NCBI GenBank assembly: GCA_958418815.1
Contig: CATZGB010000006.1
Coordinates: forward strand, 1 to 64,000
Direction: 5' to 3'
From: an uncultured Bacteroidales bacterium
GTDB taxonomy: Bacteria; Bacteroidota; Bacteroidia; Bacteroidales; Muribaculaceae
DNA length: 64,000 bases
Below the pieces are notes generated by a model. The model saw only the letters and a list, made by a program, of their open reading frames with translations. It was not told the origin of the DNA and made no database searches. Both the position numbers and the translations under genes were made by a program. The first letter of the stretch is position 1; the number at the start of each line of letters is the position of its first letter. This document shows, piece by piece, positions 1 through 8,070 of this stretch.

Positions 1-5
1 CTAAT

Positions 6-41
6 GCCGACTTGAAAATCTATAATCAAGTCGGCTTTTTT
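6..41 (+). terminator. Rho-independent terminator
   Basis: A perfect 9-bp inverted repeat (6-14 GCCGACTTG with 27-35) encloses a 12-nt loop and is followed by six T. It probably ends a plus-strand gene lying to the left of the window. Confidence 0.85.
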
Positions 42-95
42 CGGACGGATACTGTTTTTGTTCTTTTGGCAGGCCCAAAAGAACCAAAAGGCCAA

Positions 96-229
96 GGGCG
101 CGTGAAAATCTATGGGAGGTGACCAGGTGGCTCCACGCGGCGCGCCGGGAACTCGCCCTGCGGGCTCAGACACCCCGGCGCTTTGCCGCGCTCCCGCCAC
201 CGTCACCTCCCGATTTTCACAATGCGCCC
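96..229. repeat. Long foldback (inverted-repeat) element
   Basis: This stretch folds back on itself almost completely. Arms pair as 96-101 with 224-229, 102-110 with 212-220, 114-123 with 202-211, 126-131 with 196-201, 136-141 with 185-190, and 142-149 with 174-181. A small hairpin (155-158 with 162-165) sits in the apical loop. Bulges are only 2-4 nt. A second small inverted repeat lies just outside (61-69 with 75-83). I see no convincing gene. It could be a dispersed intergenic repeat, a MITE-like element or a structured RNA. No flanking target duplication is obvious. Confidence 0.7.
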
Positions 230-231
230 GC

Positions 232-306
232 CATCCGGACACTTGCCATCCGGACGCTGGCCATCCGGGAATAAGCCAGCTGGATATAGGCCATCCGGAT
301 ATTCTG
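232..306. repeat. 15-bp tandem repeat, five units
   Basis: Five contiguous 15-bp units start at 232, 247, 262, 277 and 292. Units 1, 2, 3 and 5 begin CATCCGG; unit 4 is diverged (CAGCTGG). Because 15 is a multiple of three, one plus frame reads as a pentapeptide repeat of the form HPDxx. The surrounding reading frames have no recognizable start context or family, so I treat this as non-coding. It abuts the foldback element. Confidence 0.75.
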
Positions 307-347
307 GGTGGTCTTATGTTTGGGCGGTTGTTTGGTGGGGAGGGGTG

Positions 348-403
348 AAAAAAGAATCGCTTCGCGATGCCTGGCCTGGTTGGGGCAGGCATCGCGAAGC
401 GAT
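348..403 (-). terminator. Terminator of the 424-3891 gene
   Basis: A perfect 18-bp stem (356-373 with 386-403) with a 12-nt loop lies about 20 bp beyond the stop of the minus-strand gene. Read on the minus strand, the stem is followed by TTCTTTTTTC, a good U-tract. Confidence 0.85.
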
Positions 404-423
404 GTTATGGAGGGGATGGGGGG

Positions 424-3400
424 TTACTTGGCGATGTATTTGTAGGCGGTGCCGTCAGAGGCGCGGACGATGTAGAGTGTGCCGCGGTTTGACTTCATCA
501 GCTTGAGGGCGTCGGCGGTGGTGGCGCCGGTGAGCAGGGTGTGGCCTTCGAGGTCGTAGACGCTCACGTTGTCGCCCCAGAGGGTTGCCTGGGCTGAAAT
601 CTCACCGATGCCCGACTGGGTGGCTGCGTTGACCAGGATGTCGGCGCGGGCGTCGGAGCCGGAGAGGAGGGTGACGATGGCGTTGTGTTCCTGCACCTCG
701 TCTGATGCGAAGTCAAGGGTGAACTGGCCGCCCTCGGCGGGAAGTTCGGCTGTGGAGAGGGTGAAGTTGGCCGCGTGGGTGCCTCCCAAGGAGAGTTTGA
801 TAGGCTCGGTCAGGTTGTGGCCCTCGATGTTGATGGCTTCGGAGGTGGTCACATTGCCAGTGGATGCGGTCATCTGCAGGATCTGGTGGCTCGAGCGGAT
901 GAAAGGCATGTCGGTGCGGCCCCAAGAGAAGTCGTCGATGAAATACTGAGCGGAGCTTTCCTTGCCGCGGAGCGACTGGAAGACAAACGCGATGTAGAAC
1001 TCGTCGGGAAGGTTCCAGGCGTCTGCGTCGAGGACATAGCGTGCCCACTGGTCATTCTCGTCGGCGGTGCAGGGGAGTCCGAGGCCGTCGATGCCCGACA
1101 CGGTGACGTTTTCAGGATTGGTGTCGGCCTCGAGCGCGTCAATCACAGCCACCATGAGGTAGTCGTTCATGCCCTCGGTCATCATGCGGCCCATCACGTT
1201 GAAGCAGAGCAGACGTTCCTGGGCGTTCTTGAAGTCGAGACGCGGAGACATCAGCATGGCTGTCATCTCGGTGTTCTCGGCGGCCTGGCTGTCATAGGCT
1301 ACCACCTTGGCGGCCTTGTTGCCCTCCTCGAGGGTGGCGCTCCACCATGCGCGCTGGCCCACATAGGCCACATTCTTCCAGCCGTCGAGGCTGATGGGCT
1401 TGTTGTCGGCTGTGGCGGTTGTGAAATCGGTAGCATACTGTTTCAGCGCGGGGCCGTCGAAGGTCAGCTCATCCCCTTCCTTCTCCTGGGGTGCAGGGCC
1501 GGTTGAGGTTGAACCCTTGACGGTGAGAGTGGCGTCTTCGGCCATCGGGGTCGAGAATGTGATTACGGCGGTGTGGTCACCCTCCTGCTGGGGGCGGAAT
1601 GTGATCTTGAGGTCATAGGTGCCCTCTTTCATCATCGAGCCTGAGCTGATGATGAATCCGGTGCCTTCGACCTTTACTGTGCCGTAGTCGAGTCCGTTGG
1701 CCACAGTGTACTTCACGGTCTGCTCCTGGGTCTCGCCCACGGCAGCCACGAAGTCGGTCAGGCCGGCAGCGTCGACAGAGACTGTCGGGGGATTGGCCGG
1801 GTCGTAAGCCTTGGCGCGGAGCATGGCCCCGTAGTTGAGTTCGGCGGGAGTGGTCTCGAAGTTGATGCGTGCCTCATGCGAGCCGGTCGCGGTGGGGGTG
1901 TATGTCACCTTCACCTGGTAGATGCCGGTGCCGGCGGGGATTTCCTCACGGTCGGCTGAGAACATATTGGCGTTCTTGCCTCCGAACCATATTGTCACCG
2001 GATTGCTCAGGGCTGTGGCCTTTACGGTGAACAGCCCGAATTCAACCGGCTTGTTGAGTTCCTGGTAGACAGAAGCGTCGGCGAGGGTCTCGAAGGAAAC
2101 CTCCATCTCGGGAGCGGCGGCGGCCACATCGGCCTGTCCGCGGGTGGTGATGACGACAGCTCCCTTAGAGGTCGAGATTCCGGTCACTGAGGAGAGGAAT
2201 CCGGGCATCTGAGTGCCGATAAGGTCGGTGGCGTGGAAGGTGCGCACACGGCCCGAGTATGTGGTGCCGTTGATGGTCTGCGAGGCAGCCGCGCCGGTTG
2301 TCGACCAAGTGGTGTTATCGTTGACATCGAGGGTGACATCTGTCAGGGTTACCAGACGGTAGAGGTATTCCTCCTTGCTGGCGTTGATTTCGGCGATGGT
2401 CGCCTCCACGGGTGTCACTTCATTGCCTGAAGATACCACGGTGCCGATTTCGGTCTGGAATAATGTCGGCTGGAAGCAGGGGCCTGCGGCGTCGTCGATG
2501 CGCCAGAGGACGAGGTCTTTCACCTTGTCGCCGGCCTTGATGTTGCATTCGCCGTCGAAAGCGGCGTAGCTGATGCGTATCGCGCCGGTCATGTCCTGCA
2601 CATATATGTCTTTGGTGATTTCATTGACATAGCTTACCTTGGCCATGGTACCGGTGTAGCGGTACACATCAAAGGTCTCGTTGTCGACGAGGCTCAGGGC
2701 TGAGAAACGGTTCTCGTTTTTGACAGGCATCACATAGGCTGAAAGCGCCACGTTGACATCTTCCGCGCCATCGGTTGATATGGTCAGCGAGGAGTCGAGG
2801 ATGTCGGCTCCGGCTTTGAATGTCAGCGAGACCTCCTTGCCCCCTTCGGCCATCGCCTCTTCGGCGGAGATGGTTGCGGGAGTGACGGTGACAGCCGGGT
2901 CGGCGCAAGTCAGGGTCAGGGGCGCGGTGAGGTTCTCGCCAGTCACGGTGATGGTCTTTGTCACAGAGCTTCCCTGTAAAACGACCATTCCGTCGGCGAA
3001 GTCCACAGAAGTCGGGTCAGTGGATATGGTGGCGGGTTCAGTGACTCCGCCCTCGCTCTTGAAAAGGCTTTCCCAGTCGGTTGATACACGTATCGCGTCA
3101 ATCACCGCAGTGGGAGGGAAAATCGATTTTGTGCAATTCTGGAATATTCTTATGCCCTGGAAACCAAAAGTCTCCGACACGTCTGGCGCGTCGAATTCGT
3201 CCAAATCCGGGGTGGGGATAGTGCCGTCTGTAGCCGGATTGATCCAGAATTTGAACACGTCGTTCCTGTTATACGCGGGGTCTTCAGTGTCCTCCGGGTT
3301 CTCTACGAATTCATACGACATTACGACAAGGTATGTTTCTCCTACTTCAAACTCTCCAATTTCCTGTGATTTGCCCACTGTGGCGTTCTTGCTGGCGAAG

Positions 3401-3891
3401 AGCTTGAATTTGGTCTCATCTGAGCCTGCTGAGATGAATGCTCGGCCAATCTGGGTGAGGCCGATGCTGTTGTATTCAACAAATCCATCCCTGTTACCTC
3501 CGGTGAATCCGATAAGAACGGGAGAACCTTTCTCGGGGGCTTTCTCGATTTTAAAGAGGAAAGATGCGTATAAGGTGCCGGATGTGATTGGCGTCTCGGA
3601 TGCTTTCAGGGCGAATCCCTGGGTTGTGGTTTTCCCTTCGGGAGTGATTTGCACTCCGAGTCCTATGGCCTCATCCTGGTAGCCGGAGTAGGTGAGGGGT
3701 TTGTTCACGAGGTCGATGGTCTCGGTCACGGTGTTTTTGGTGGCCTGTATCCAATCTCCCTTGCCATAGAGCGAGCCTGCTTCGTATTCGAAGTTTTCTG
3801 TTTTAAGCAATTCTGCTTGTGTATTCGGGGGGGTAAACAGACCTCCGAATCCTAAACAGAGCAGCAAGCATCGTTTCAGGTTGATGTTCAT
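424..3891 (-). CDS. Secreted multidomain protein with type IX sorting tail
   Basis: This is an exported protein of about 1155 residues. I place the start at the ATG at 3891, which gives the signal peptide MNINLKRCLLLCLGFGG; an in-frame start at 3957 would precede the promoter seen at 3928-3958. After the signal peptide there is a lectin-like beta-rich region (about 25-270). Ig-like segments resembling choice-of-anchor or DUF5689 domains follow, one with YVQDMTGAIRISY in an OB-fold-like context. A choice-of-anchor J-like segment lies near 820-980 (SPRLDFKNAQERLLCFNV). The tail (GTLYIVRASDGTAYKYIAK) fits a type IX (T9SS type A) sorting domain. No catalytic motif is visible. It is monocistronic with its own promoter and terminator. 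A role in surface adhesion or glycan binding is inference. Confidence 0.8.
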   Translation of the reverse strand: MNINLKRCLLLCLGFGGLFTPPNTQAELLKTENFEYEAGSLYGKGDWIQATKNTVTETIDLVNKPLTYSGYQDEAIGLGVQITPEGKTTTQGFALKASETPITSGTLYASFLFKIEKAPEKGSPVLIGFTGGNRDGFVEYNSIGLTQIGRAFISAGSDETKFKLFASKNATVGKSQEIGEFEVGETYLVVMSYEFVENPEDTEDPAYNRNDVFKFWINPATDGTIPTPDLDEFDAPDVSETFGFQGIRIFQNCTKSIFPPTAVIDAIRVSTDWESLFKSEGGVTEPATISTDPTSVDFADGMVVLQGSSVTKTITVTGENLTAPLTLTCADPAVTVTPATISAEEAMAEGGKEVSLTFKAGADILDSSLTISTDGAEDVNVALSAYVMPVKNENRFSALSLVDNETFDVYRYTGTMAKVSYVNEITKDIYVQDMTGAIRISYAAFDGECNIKAGDKVKDLVLWRIDDAAGPCFQPTLFQTEIGTVVSSGNEVTPVEATIAEINASKEEYLYRLVTLTDVTLDVNDNTTWSTTGAAASQTINGTTYSGRVRTFHATDLIGTQMPGFLSSVTGISTSKGAVVITTRGQADVAAAAPEMEVSFETLADASVYQELNKPVEFGLFTVKATALSNPVTIWFGGKNANMFSADREEIPAGTGIYQVKVTYTPTATGSHEARINFETTPAELNYGAMLRAKAYDPANPPTVSVDAAGLTDFVAAVGETQEQTVKYTVANGLDYGTVKVEGTGFIISSGSMMKEGTYDLKITFRPQQEGDHTAVITFSTPMAEDATLTVKGSTSTGPAPQEKEGDELTFDGPALKQYATDFTTATADNKPISLDGWKNVAYVGQRAWWSATLEEGNKAAKVVAYDSQAAENTEMTAMLMSPRLDFKNAQERLLCFNVMGRMMTEGMNDYLMVAVIDALEADTNPENVTVSGIDGLGLPCTADENDQWARYVLDADAWNLPDEFYIAFVFQSLRGKESSAQYFIDDFSWGRTDMPFIRSSHQILQMTASTGNVTTSEAINIEGHNLTEPIKLSLGGTHAANFTLSTAELPAEGGQFTLDFASDEVQEHNAIVTLLSGSDARADILVNAATQSGIGEISAQATLWGDNVSVYDLEGHTLLTGATTADALKLMKSNRGTLYIVRASDGTAYKYIAK

Positions 3892-3927
3892 AGCTGATTG
3901 GTTAATGATTAAATGATTAGTTGTTCC

Positions 3928-3958
3928 CAAAGATATTGGTTTAAACGCATATGGCAAA
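3928..3958 (-). promoter_or_regulatory. Bacteroidetes-type promoter
   Basis: On the minus strand, TTTG (3955-3958) is followed after 19 bp by TATCTTTG (3928-3935), the -33/-7 arrangement of Bacteroidetes. Transcription should begin near 3921, which excludes the upstream in-frame start at 3957 for the large secreted protein. Confidence 0.75.
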
Positions 3959-4261
3959 CTATATTAACGGGAGAAGTGTCTGTTTTAGTATTTTTTAACA
4001 AAGATGCGGCATATGATACTCCGGGTTCATCCAGTGGTTCTGAGGCTTGTAAGCCCTTCCGGTTTGTTAAAAAATGCGTATTATGCTGAGCATCTGTGAA
4101 AAAATAGCTATCTTTGCCGCAGACAAATTATGTGGAGGGGGAAGCCGGGGCCTTGGCCGCGGCTGTGTCCCTCTTGTGCGTTGAGTGTCCGTAGCGATGC
4201 TTGACGTAGTGATTATGACACAGTTGTATATAGATAATAAATCAATTTAAAATAGAAATTC
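3959..4261. other. Divergent intergenic region ahead of etfB
   Basis: No gene is seen here. A TATCTTTG box at 4109-4116 on the plus strand is the best promoter candidate for the etf operon. It has no clear TTG at the usual distance and would leave a leader of about 140 nt. The leader has a GC-rich middle but no riboswitch that I recognize. Confidence 0.5.
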
Positions 4262-5137
4262 ATGAGTTTAAACATCATTGTTCTTGCCAAGCAGGTGCCC
4301 GACACCCGCAACGTGGGAAAAGATGCCATGAAAGAAGACGGCACCATCAACCGCGCAGCGTTGCCCGCCATCTTCAACCCCGAGGACCTCAACGCCCTTG
4401 AGCAGGCCCTGCGCCTGAAGGACGCAAATCCCGGTTCGACCATCACTATGCTCACAATGGGTCTGCCCCGCGCGGCCGAGGTTGTGCGTGAAGGCATCTT
4501 CCGCGGCGCCGACAACGGCATCGTGCTGACCGACCGCCTGCTCGGCGGCGCCGACACCCTGGCCACATCCTACTCCCTGGCCCAGGCCGTGAGGAAAATC
4601 GGAAACTACGATATCGTGCTTTGCGGCCGCCAGGCCATCGACGGCGACACCGCCCAGGTAGGCCCCCAGATCGCCGAGAAGCTCGGAATCCCCCAGGTGA
4701 CCTACGCCGAGGAGATTCTCGACCTCAAGGATGGAAAGGTGACTGTGAAACGCCGTCTGGAATCAGGAGTGGAGACCGTCAAGGCCCCCCTTCCCTGCGT
4801 GGTGACCGTCAACGGGTCGGCCGCCGAATGCCGTCCGCGCAACGCCAAGCGTGTGATGCAATACAAAAACGCAGCCTCCCCCTCCGAGAAAGCCAAGCTC
4901 GATGATGCCAAGAAGGCGATACTCGAGAAGCGTCCGTCGCTCGACGTGATCCAGGAATGGGGCGCGTCATTCGTGGAGGCCGATCCCGAGCAGATCGGCA
5001 TGGCCGGCTCGCCCACAAAGGTGAAAGCCATCGAGAACGTGGTCTTCACCGCCAAGCAGAGCCTGTCGCTGGAGAACAACGACGAGCAGATCGAACAGCT
5101 CGTCAAGGAACTCATCGCCAACCACACCATCGGCTAA
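4262..5137 (+). CDS. etfB: Electron transfer flavoprotein beta subunit
   Basis: EtfB (FixA) pairs with EtfA to form the FAD-containing flavoprotein that passes electrons between acyl-CoA dehydrogenases and the quinone pool or ferredoxin. The 291-residue product begins MSLNIIVLAKQVPDTRNVG, typical of the family, and contains the ETF signature region around CGRQAIDGDTAQVGPQIAE. Length is normal or slightly long (the family is about 250-290). The ATG is the first after the AT-rich leader. etfA follows after 23 bp and an acyl-CoA dehydrogenase after that, so the three form one operon. Whether this pair does electron bifurcation cannot be read from the sequence by eye. Confidence 0.95.
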   Translation: MSLNIIVLAKQVPDTRNVGKDAMKEDGTINRAALPAIFNPEDLNALEQALRLKDANPGSTITMLTMGLPRAAEVVREGIFRGADNGIVLTDRLLGGADTLATSYSLAQAVRKIGNYDIVLCGRQAIDGDTAQVGPQIAEKLGIPQVTYAEEILDLKDGKVTVKRRLESGVETVKAPLPCVVTVNGSAAECRPRNAKRVMQYKNAASPSEKAKLDDAKKAILEKRPSLDVIQEWGASFVEADPEQIGMAGSPTKVKAIENVVFTAKQSLSLENNDEQIEQLVKELIANHTIG

Positions 5138-5160
5138 TCCCTTAAAACGTACATCCAACA

Positions 5161-6192
5161 ATGCAGAAAGATAAGAACAACCTCATCGTCTATTGCGAAT
5201 ATGAGGACGGCAAGGTGGCCGATGTCAGCCTGGAACTCCTGACCAAGGGTCGCCAGCTCGCCACCGAACTCGGCGTGAAGCTCGAGGCCATCGTCATCGG
5301 CGACAAGCTCTCAGGTGTCGAGAAGCAGCTCTTCCCCTATGGTGTAGACGTGGTCTACAAAGTCGAGGACAAGCGTCTCTACCCCTACACATCCAACCCC
5401 CACGCCGCCGTGCTGATCAACCTCTTCAAGGAAATCGAGCCGCAGATCTGCCTGATGGGCGCCACCTGCATCGGCCGTGACCTCGGTCCCCGCGTCAGCT
5501 CCTGCCTCCACAGCGGCCTGACCGCCGACTGCACCTCGCTGGTGATCGGCGACCACAAAGACCCCAAGACCGGCAAGGAATACCAGAACCTCCTCTACCA
5601 GATCCGTCCGGCCTTCGGCGGCAACATCGTCGCTACCATCGTCAACCCCGACTGCCGTCCGCAGATGGCCACCGTGCGCGAGGGTGTGATGAAGAAAGAG
5701 GTCTTCGACCCCAACCACAAGGGTGATGTAGTCAAGCTCGACGCAAAGAAATATGTCAAGGATGAGGATTTCGTGGTTGAAATCATCGACCGTCATATCG
5801 AGAAATCGAAAATCAACATCAAGAACGCCCCCATCATCGTCGCCGGAGGTTACGGCGTCGGCTCGAAGGAGGGCTTCGACATGCTCCACGAGCTCGCGTC
5901 AGTGCTTGGCGCAGAGGTCGGCGCGACCCGCGCGGCTGTCGACGCCGGTTTCACCGAGCATGCCCGCCAGGTGGGCCAGACCGGTGTCACCGTCCGTCCG
6001 AAGCTTTACATCGCCTGCGGCATCTCCGGCCAGATCCAGCACATCGCCGGCATGCAGGACAGCTCCATCATCATCTCCATCAACAACGACCCCAACGCCC
6101 CGATCAACACCATCGCCGACTATGTCATCACGGGCAACTATGAGGAGGTCGTTCCGAAACTCATCAAGTATTACAAGAAAAACTCGAAGTAA
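5161..6192 (+). CDS. etfA: Electron transfer flavoprotein alpha subunit
   Basis: EtfA (FixB) carries the FAD-binding domain of the electron transfer flavoprotein. The 343-residue product has an N-terminal alpha/beta domain, then a C-terminal FAD domain with GQTGVTVRPKLYIACGISG, IQHIAGMQDS and ISINNDPNAPIN, the classic EtfA signature. The stop codon shares one base with the start of the downstream acyl-CoA dehydrogenase (TAATG), which suggests translational coupling and a shared complex or pathway. Confidence 0.96.
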   Translation: MQKDKNNLIVYCEYEDGKVADVSLELLTKGRQLATELGVKLEAIVIGDKLSGVEKQLFPYGVDVVYKVEDKRLYPYTSNPHAAVLINLFKEIEPQICLMGATCIGRDLGPRVSSCLHSGLTADCTSLVIGDHKDPKTGKEYQNLLYQIRPAFGGNIVATIVNPDCRPQMATVREGVMKKEVFDPNHKGDVVKLDAKKYVKDEDFVVEIIDRHIEKSKINIKNAPIIVAGGYGVGSKEGFDMLHELASVLGAEVGATRAAVDAGFTEHARQVGQTGVTVRPKLYIACGISGQIQHIAGMQDSSIIISINNDPNAPINTIADYVITGNYEEVVPKLIKYYKKNSK

Positions 6193-7928
6193 TGGCTAAC
6201 TTCTATACAGACAACAAGGCGCTGAAGCTCCACCTCCAGCACCCCCTGATGCAGAAAATCGTCAGCCTGAAGGAGCGCGACTTCGCCGACGCCGACAAGT
6301 TTGACTACGCGCCGGTTGATTTCGCCGACGCGATGGACAACTACGAGCGCGTCCTTGAAATCGTTGGCGAGCTTTGCGGCACCACCATCGCCGAGAATGC
6401 CGAGGGTGTCGACCACGAAGGACCCAAGGTTGAGAACGGACGCGTGACCTACGCCTCCGGCACACAGCAGAATCTTGACGCCTGCCGCAAGGCCGGCCTG
6501 ATGGGTATGTCGATGCCCCGTCGTTTCGGCGGCCTCAACTTCCCCATCACCCCCTATATCATGGCCGCCGACATCGTCAGCCGCGCCGACACCGGTTTCG
6601 AGAACCTCTGGGGCCTCCAGGACTGCGCCGAGACCCTCTATGAGTTCGGCACAGAGGAGCAGCGCGAGCGCTACATCCCCCGCGTGTGTGAAGGGGAGAC
6701 CATGTCGATGGACCTCACCGAGCCTGACGCGGGCTCAGACCTCCAGTCGGTAATGCTCAAGGCCACCGAGATGCCCGACGGCAGCTGGCGCCTCAACGGT
6801 GTGAAGCGATTCATCACCAACGGCGACGCCGACATCCATCTGGTGCTTGCCCGTTCTGAGAGCGGCACAAAGGATGGCCGAGGCCTGTCGATGTTCATCT
6901 ATGACAAGCGTCAGGGTGGAGTCGATGTGCGCCGCATCGAGAACAAGATGGGTATCAAGGGTTCGCCCACCTGCGAGCTTGTCTACAAGAACGCCAAGGC
7001 CGAGCTCTGCGGTTCACGCCGCCTGGGCCTCATCAAATATGTGATGGCCCTGATGAATGGTGCCCGCCTCGGCATCGCCGCCCAGAGCGTCGGTGTCAGC
7101 GAGATTGCCTACCGCGAGGCAGACGCATACGCCCGCGACCGCAAGCAGTTCGGCAAGGCCATCATCGAGTTCCCCGCCGTGCGCGAGATTCTCGCCACCA
7201 TGAAGGCCAAGCTCGACGCCTCCCGCTGCCTCCTCTACGAGACCTCGCGCTACGTCGACATCTACAAGGCTTACGAGGATATCGCACGCGAGCGTTCGCT
7301 CACACCCGAGGAACGCCAGGAGATGAAGCTTTACAACAAGCTCGCCGACGCCTGCACCCCGCTCGCCAAGGGTCTCACCTCTGAGTACTGCAACCAGAAC
7401 GCCTACGACTGCATCCAGATCCATGGCGGCTCAGGCTTCATGAAGGACTACGCCTGCGAGCGCGTTTACCGCGACGCCCGCATCACCTCGATCTACGAGG
7501 GTACCACCCAGCTGCAGGTTGTGGCCGCCATCCGCCACGTCCTCACCGGCACCTACGCCCAGCTCGTCGAGGGTTACCAGCAGATGGAGGTCGCTCCCGA
7601 GCTGATGCCCCAGAAGAAGATGCTCGACGTGATGTTCGCCAAATACCAGGACGCTGTCGAGGCTGTCAAGGCTGTAAACGAGACCGATTACACCGACTTC
7701 ATGGCACGTCGCCTCGTGGAGATGGCCGGAGACTGCGTGATGGGTTACCTCCTGGTCACCGACGCTTCGCGCAACCTCACCTCAGAGGACGCCACCGTCA
7801 AGGAGGCTGCCCAGGAGCTGGTCAAGAGCGCCAAGGTGTATGTCAACCTCGGTATGGCCGACGTTGCCCGCAACTCCGCGTTCGTGGCCACTGTCAAGCC
7901 TGCCGACATGGCTGAATACCAGGGCTGA
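6192..7928 (+). CDS. Acyl-CoA dehydrogenase family protein
   Basis: This flavoenzyme should catalyse alpha-beta desaturation of an acyl-CoA (or reduction of an enoyl-CoA) with the adjacent EtfAB as electron partner. The 578-residue product has the three acyl-CoA dehydrogenase domains: MSMDLTEPDAGSD in the middle beta domain, GVKRFITNGDADIHLVLAR, and a C-terminal helical domain with ARDRKQFGKAI and IQIHGGSGFMKDY. The catalytic base is predicted to be Glu436 in SIYEGTTQLQ. It is about 200 residues longer than short-chain dehydrogenases, with a C-terminal helical extension as in larger bacterial relatives. Substrate chain length is unknown. Confidence 0.92.
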   Translation: MANFYTDNKALKLHLQHPLMQKIVSLKERDFADADKFDYAPVDFADAMDNYERVLEIVGELCGTTIAENAEGVDHEGPKVENGRVTYASGTQQNLDACRKAGLMGMSMPRRFGGLNFPITPYIMAADIVSRADTGFENLWGLQDCAETLYEFGTEEQRERYIPRVCEGETMSMDLTEPDAGSDLQSVMLKATEMPDGSWRLNGVKRFITNGDADIHLVLARSESGTKDGRGLSMFIYDKRQGGVDVRRIENKMGIKGSPTCELVYKNAKAELCGSRRLGLIKYVMALMNGARLGIAAQSVGVSEIAYREADAYARDRKQFGKAIIEFPAVREILATMKAKLDASRCLLYETSRYVDIYKAYEDIARERSLTPEERQEMKLYNKLADACTPLAKGLTSEYCNQNAYDCIQIHGGSGFMKDYACERVYRDARITSIYEGTTQLQVVAAIRHVLTGTYAQLVEGYQQMEVAPELMPQKKMLDVMFAKYQDAVEAVKAVNETDYTDFMARRLVEMAGDCVMGYLLVTDASRNLTSEDATVKEAAQELVKSAKVYVNLGMADVARNSAFVATVKPADMAEYQG

Positions 7929-7959
7929 AACATCAGGCCAAAACGCCTGTGAACATATC

Positions 7960-8002
7960 TCCGCCGCGAGCCTTCCCCCGGAAGGCCGCGGCGGATTTTT
8001 TT
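7960..8002 (+). terminator. Terminator of the etf operon
   Basis: A 9-bp GC-rich stem (7960-7968 with 7987-7995), extended inward by GCCTTC/GAAGGC, is followed by seven T. It lies about 30 bp after the acyl-CoA dehydrogenase stop. Confidence 0.9.
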
Positions 8003-8070
8003 GTGGGGCGGGGAAAACGACATTGCCCCTGACGCGCAATAAAAGAGGCCGCCCGGTCGTTATGAAATAG

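Noticed and set aside
232..306. CRISPR-like array
   Set aside because: Units are 15 bp and contiguous, with no spacers and no cas genes.
112..348. Open frame with HPDxx pentapeptide repeats, and another in the next frame at 183-506
   Set aside because: They lie across the foldback, the tandem repeat and a terminator. Both frames are open because of GC-rich repeats; no family or start context supports them.
775..1506. Long plus-strand frame opposite the 424-3891 gene
   Set aside because: It is an antisense shadow of a clearly coding minus-strand gene with domain matches, signal peptide and promoter.
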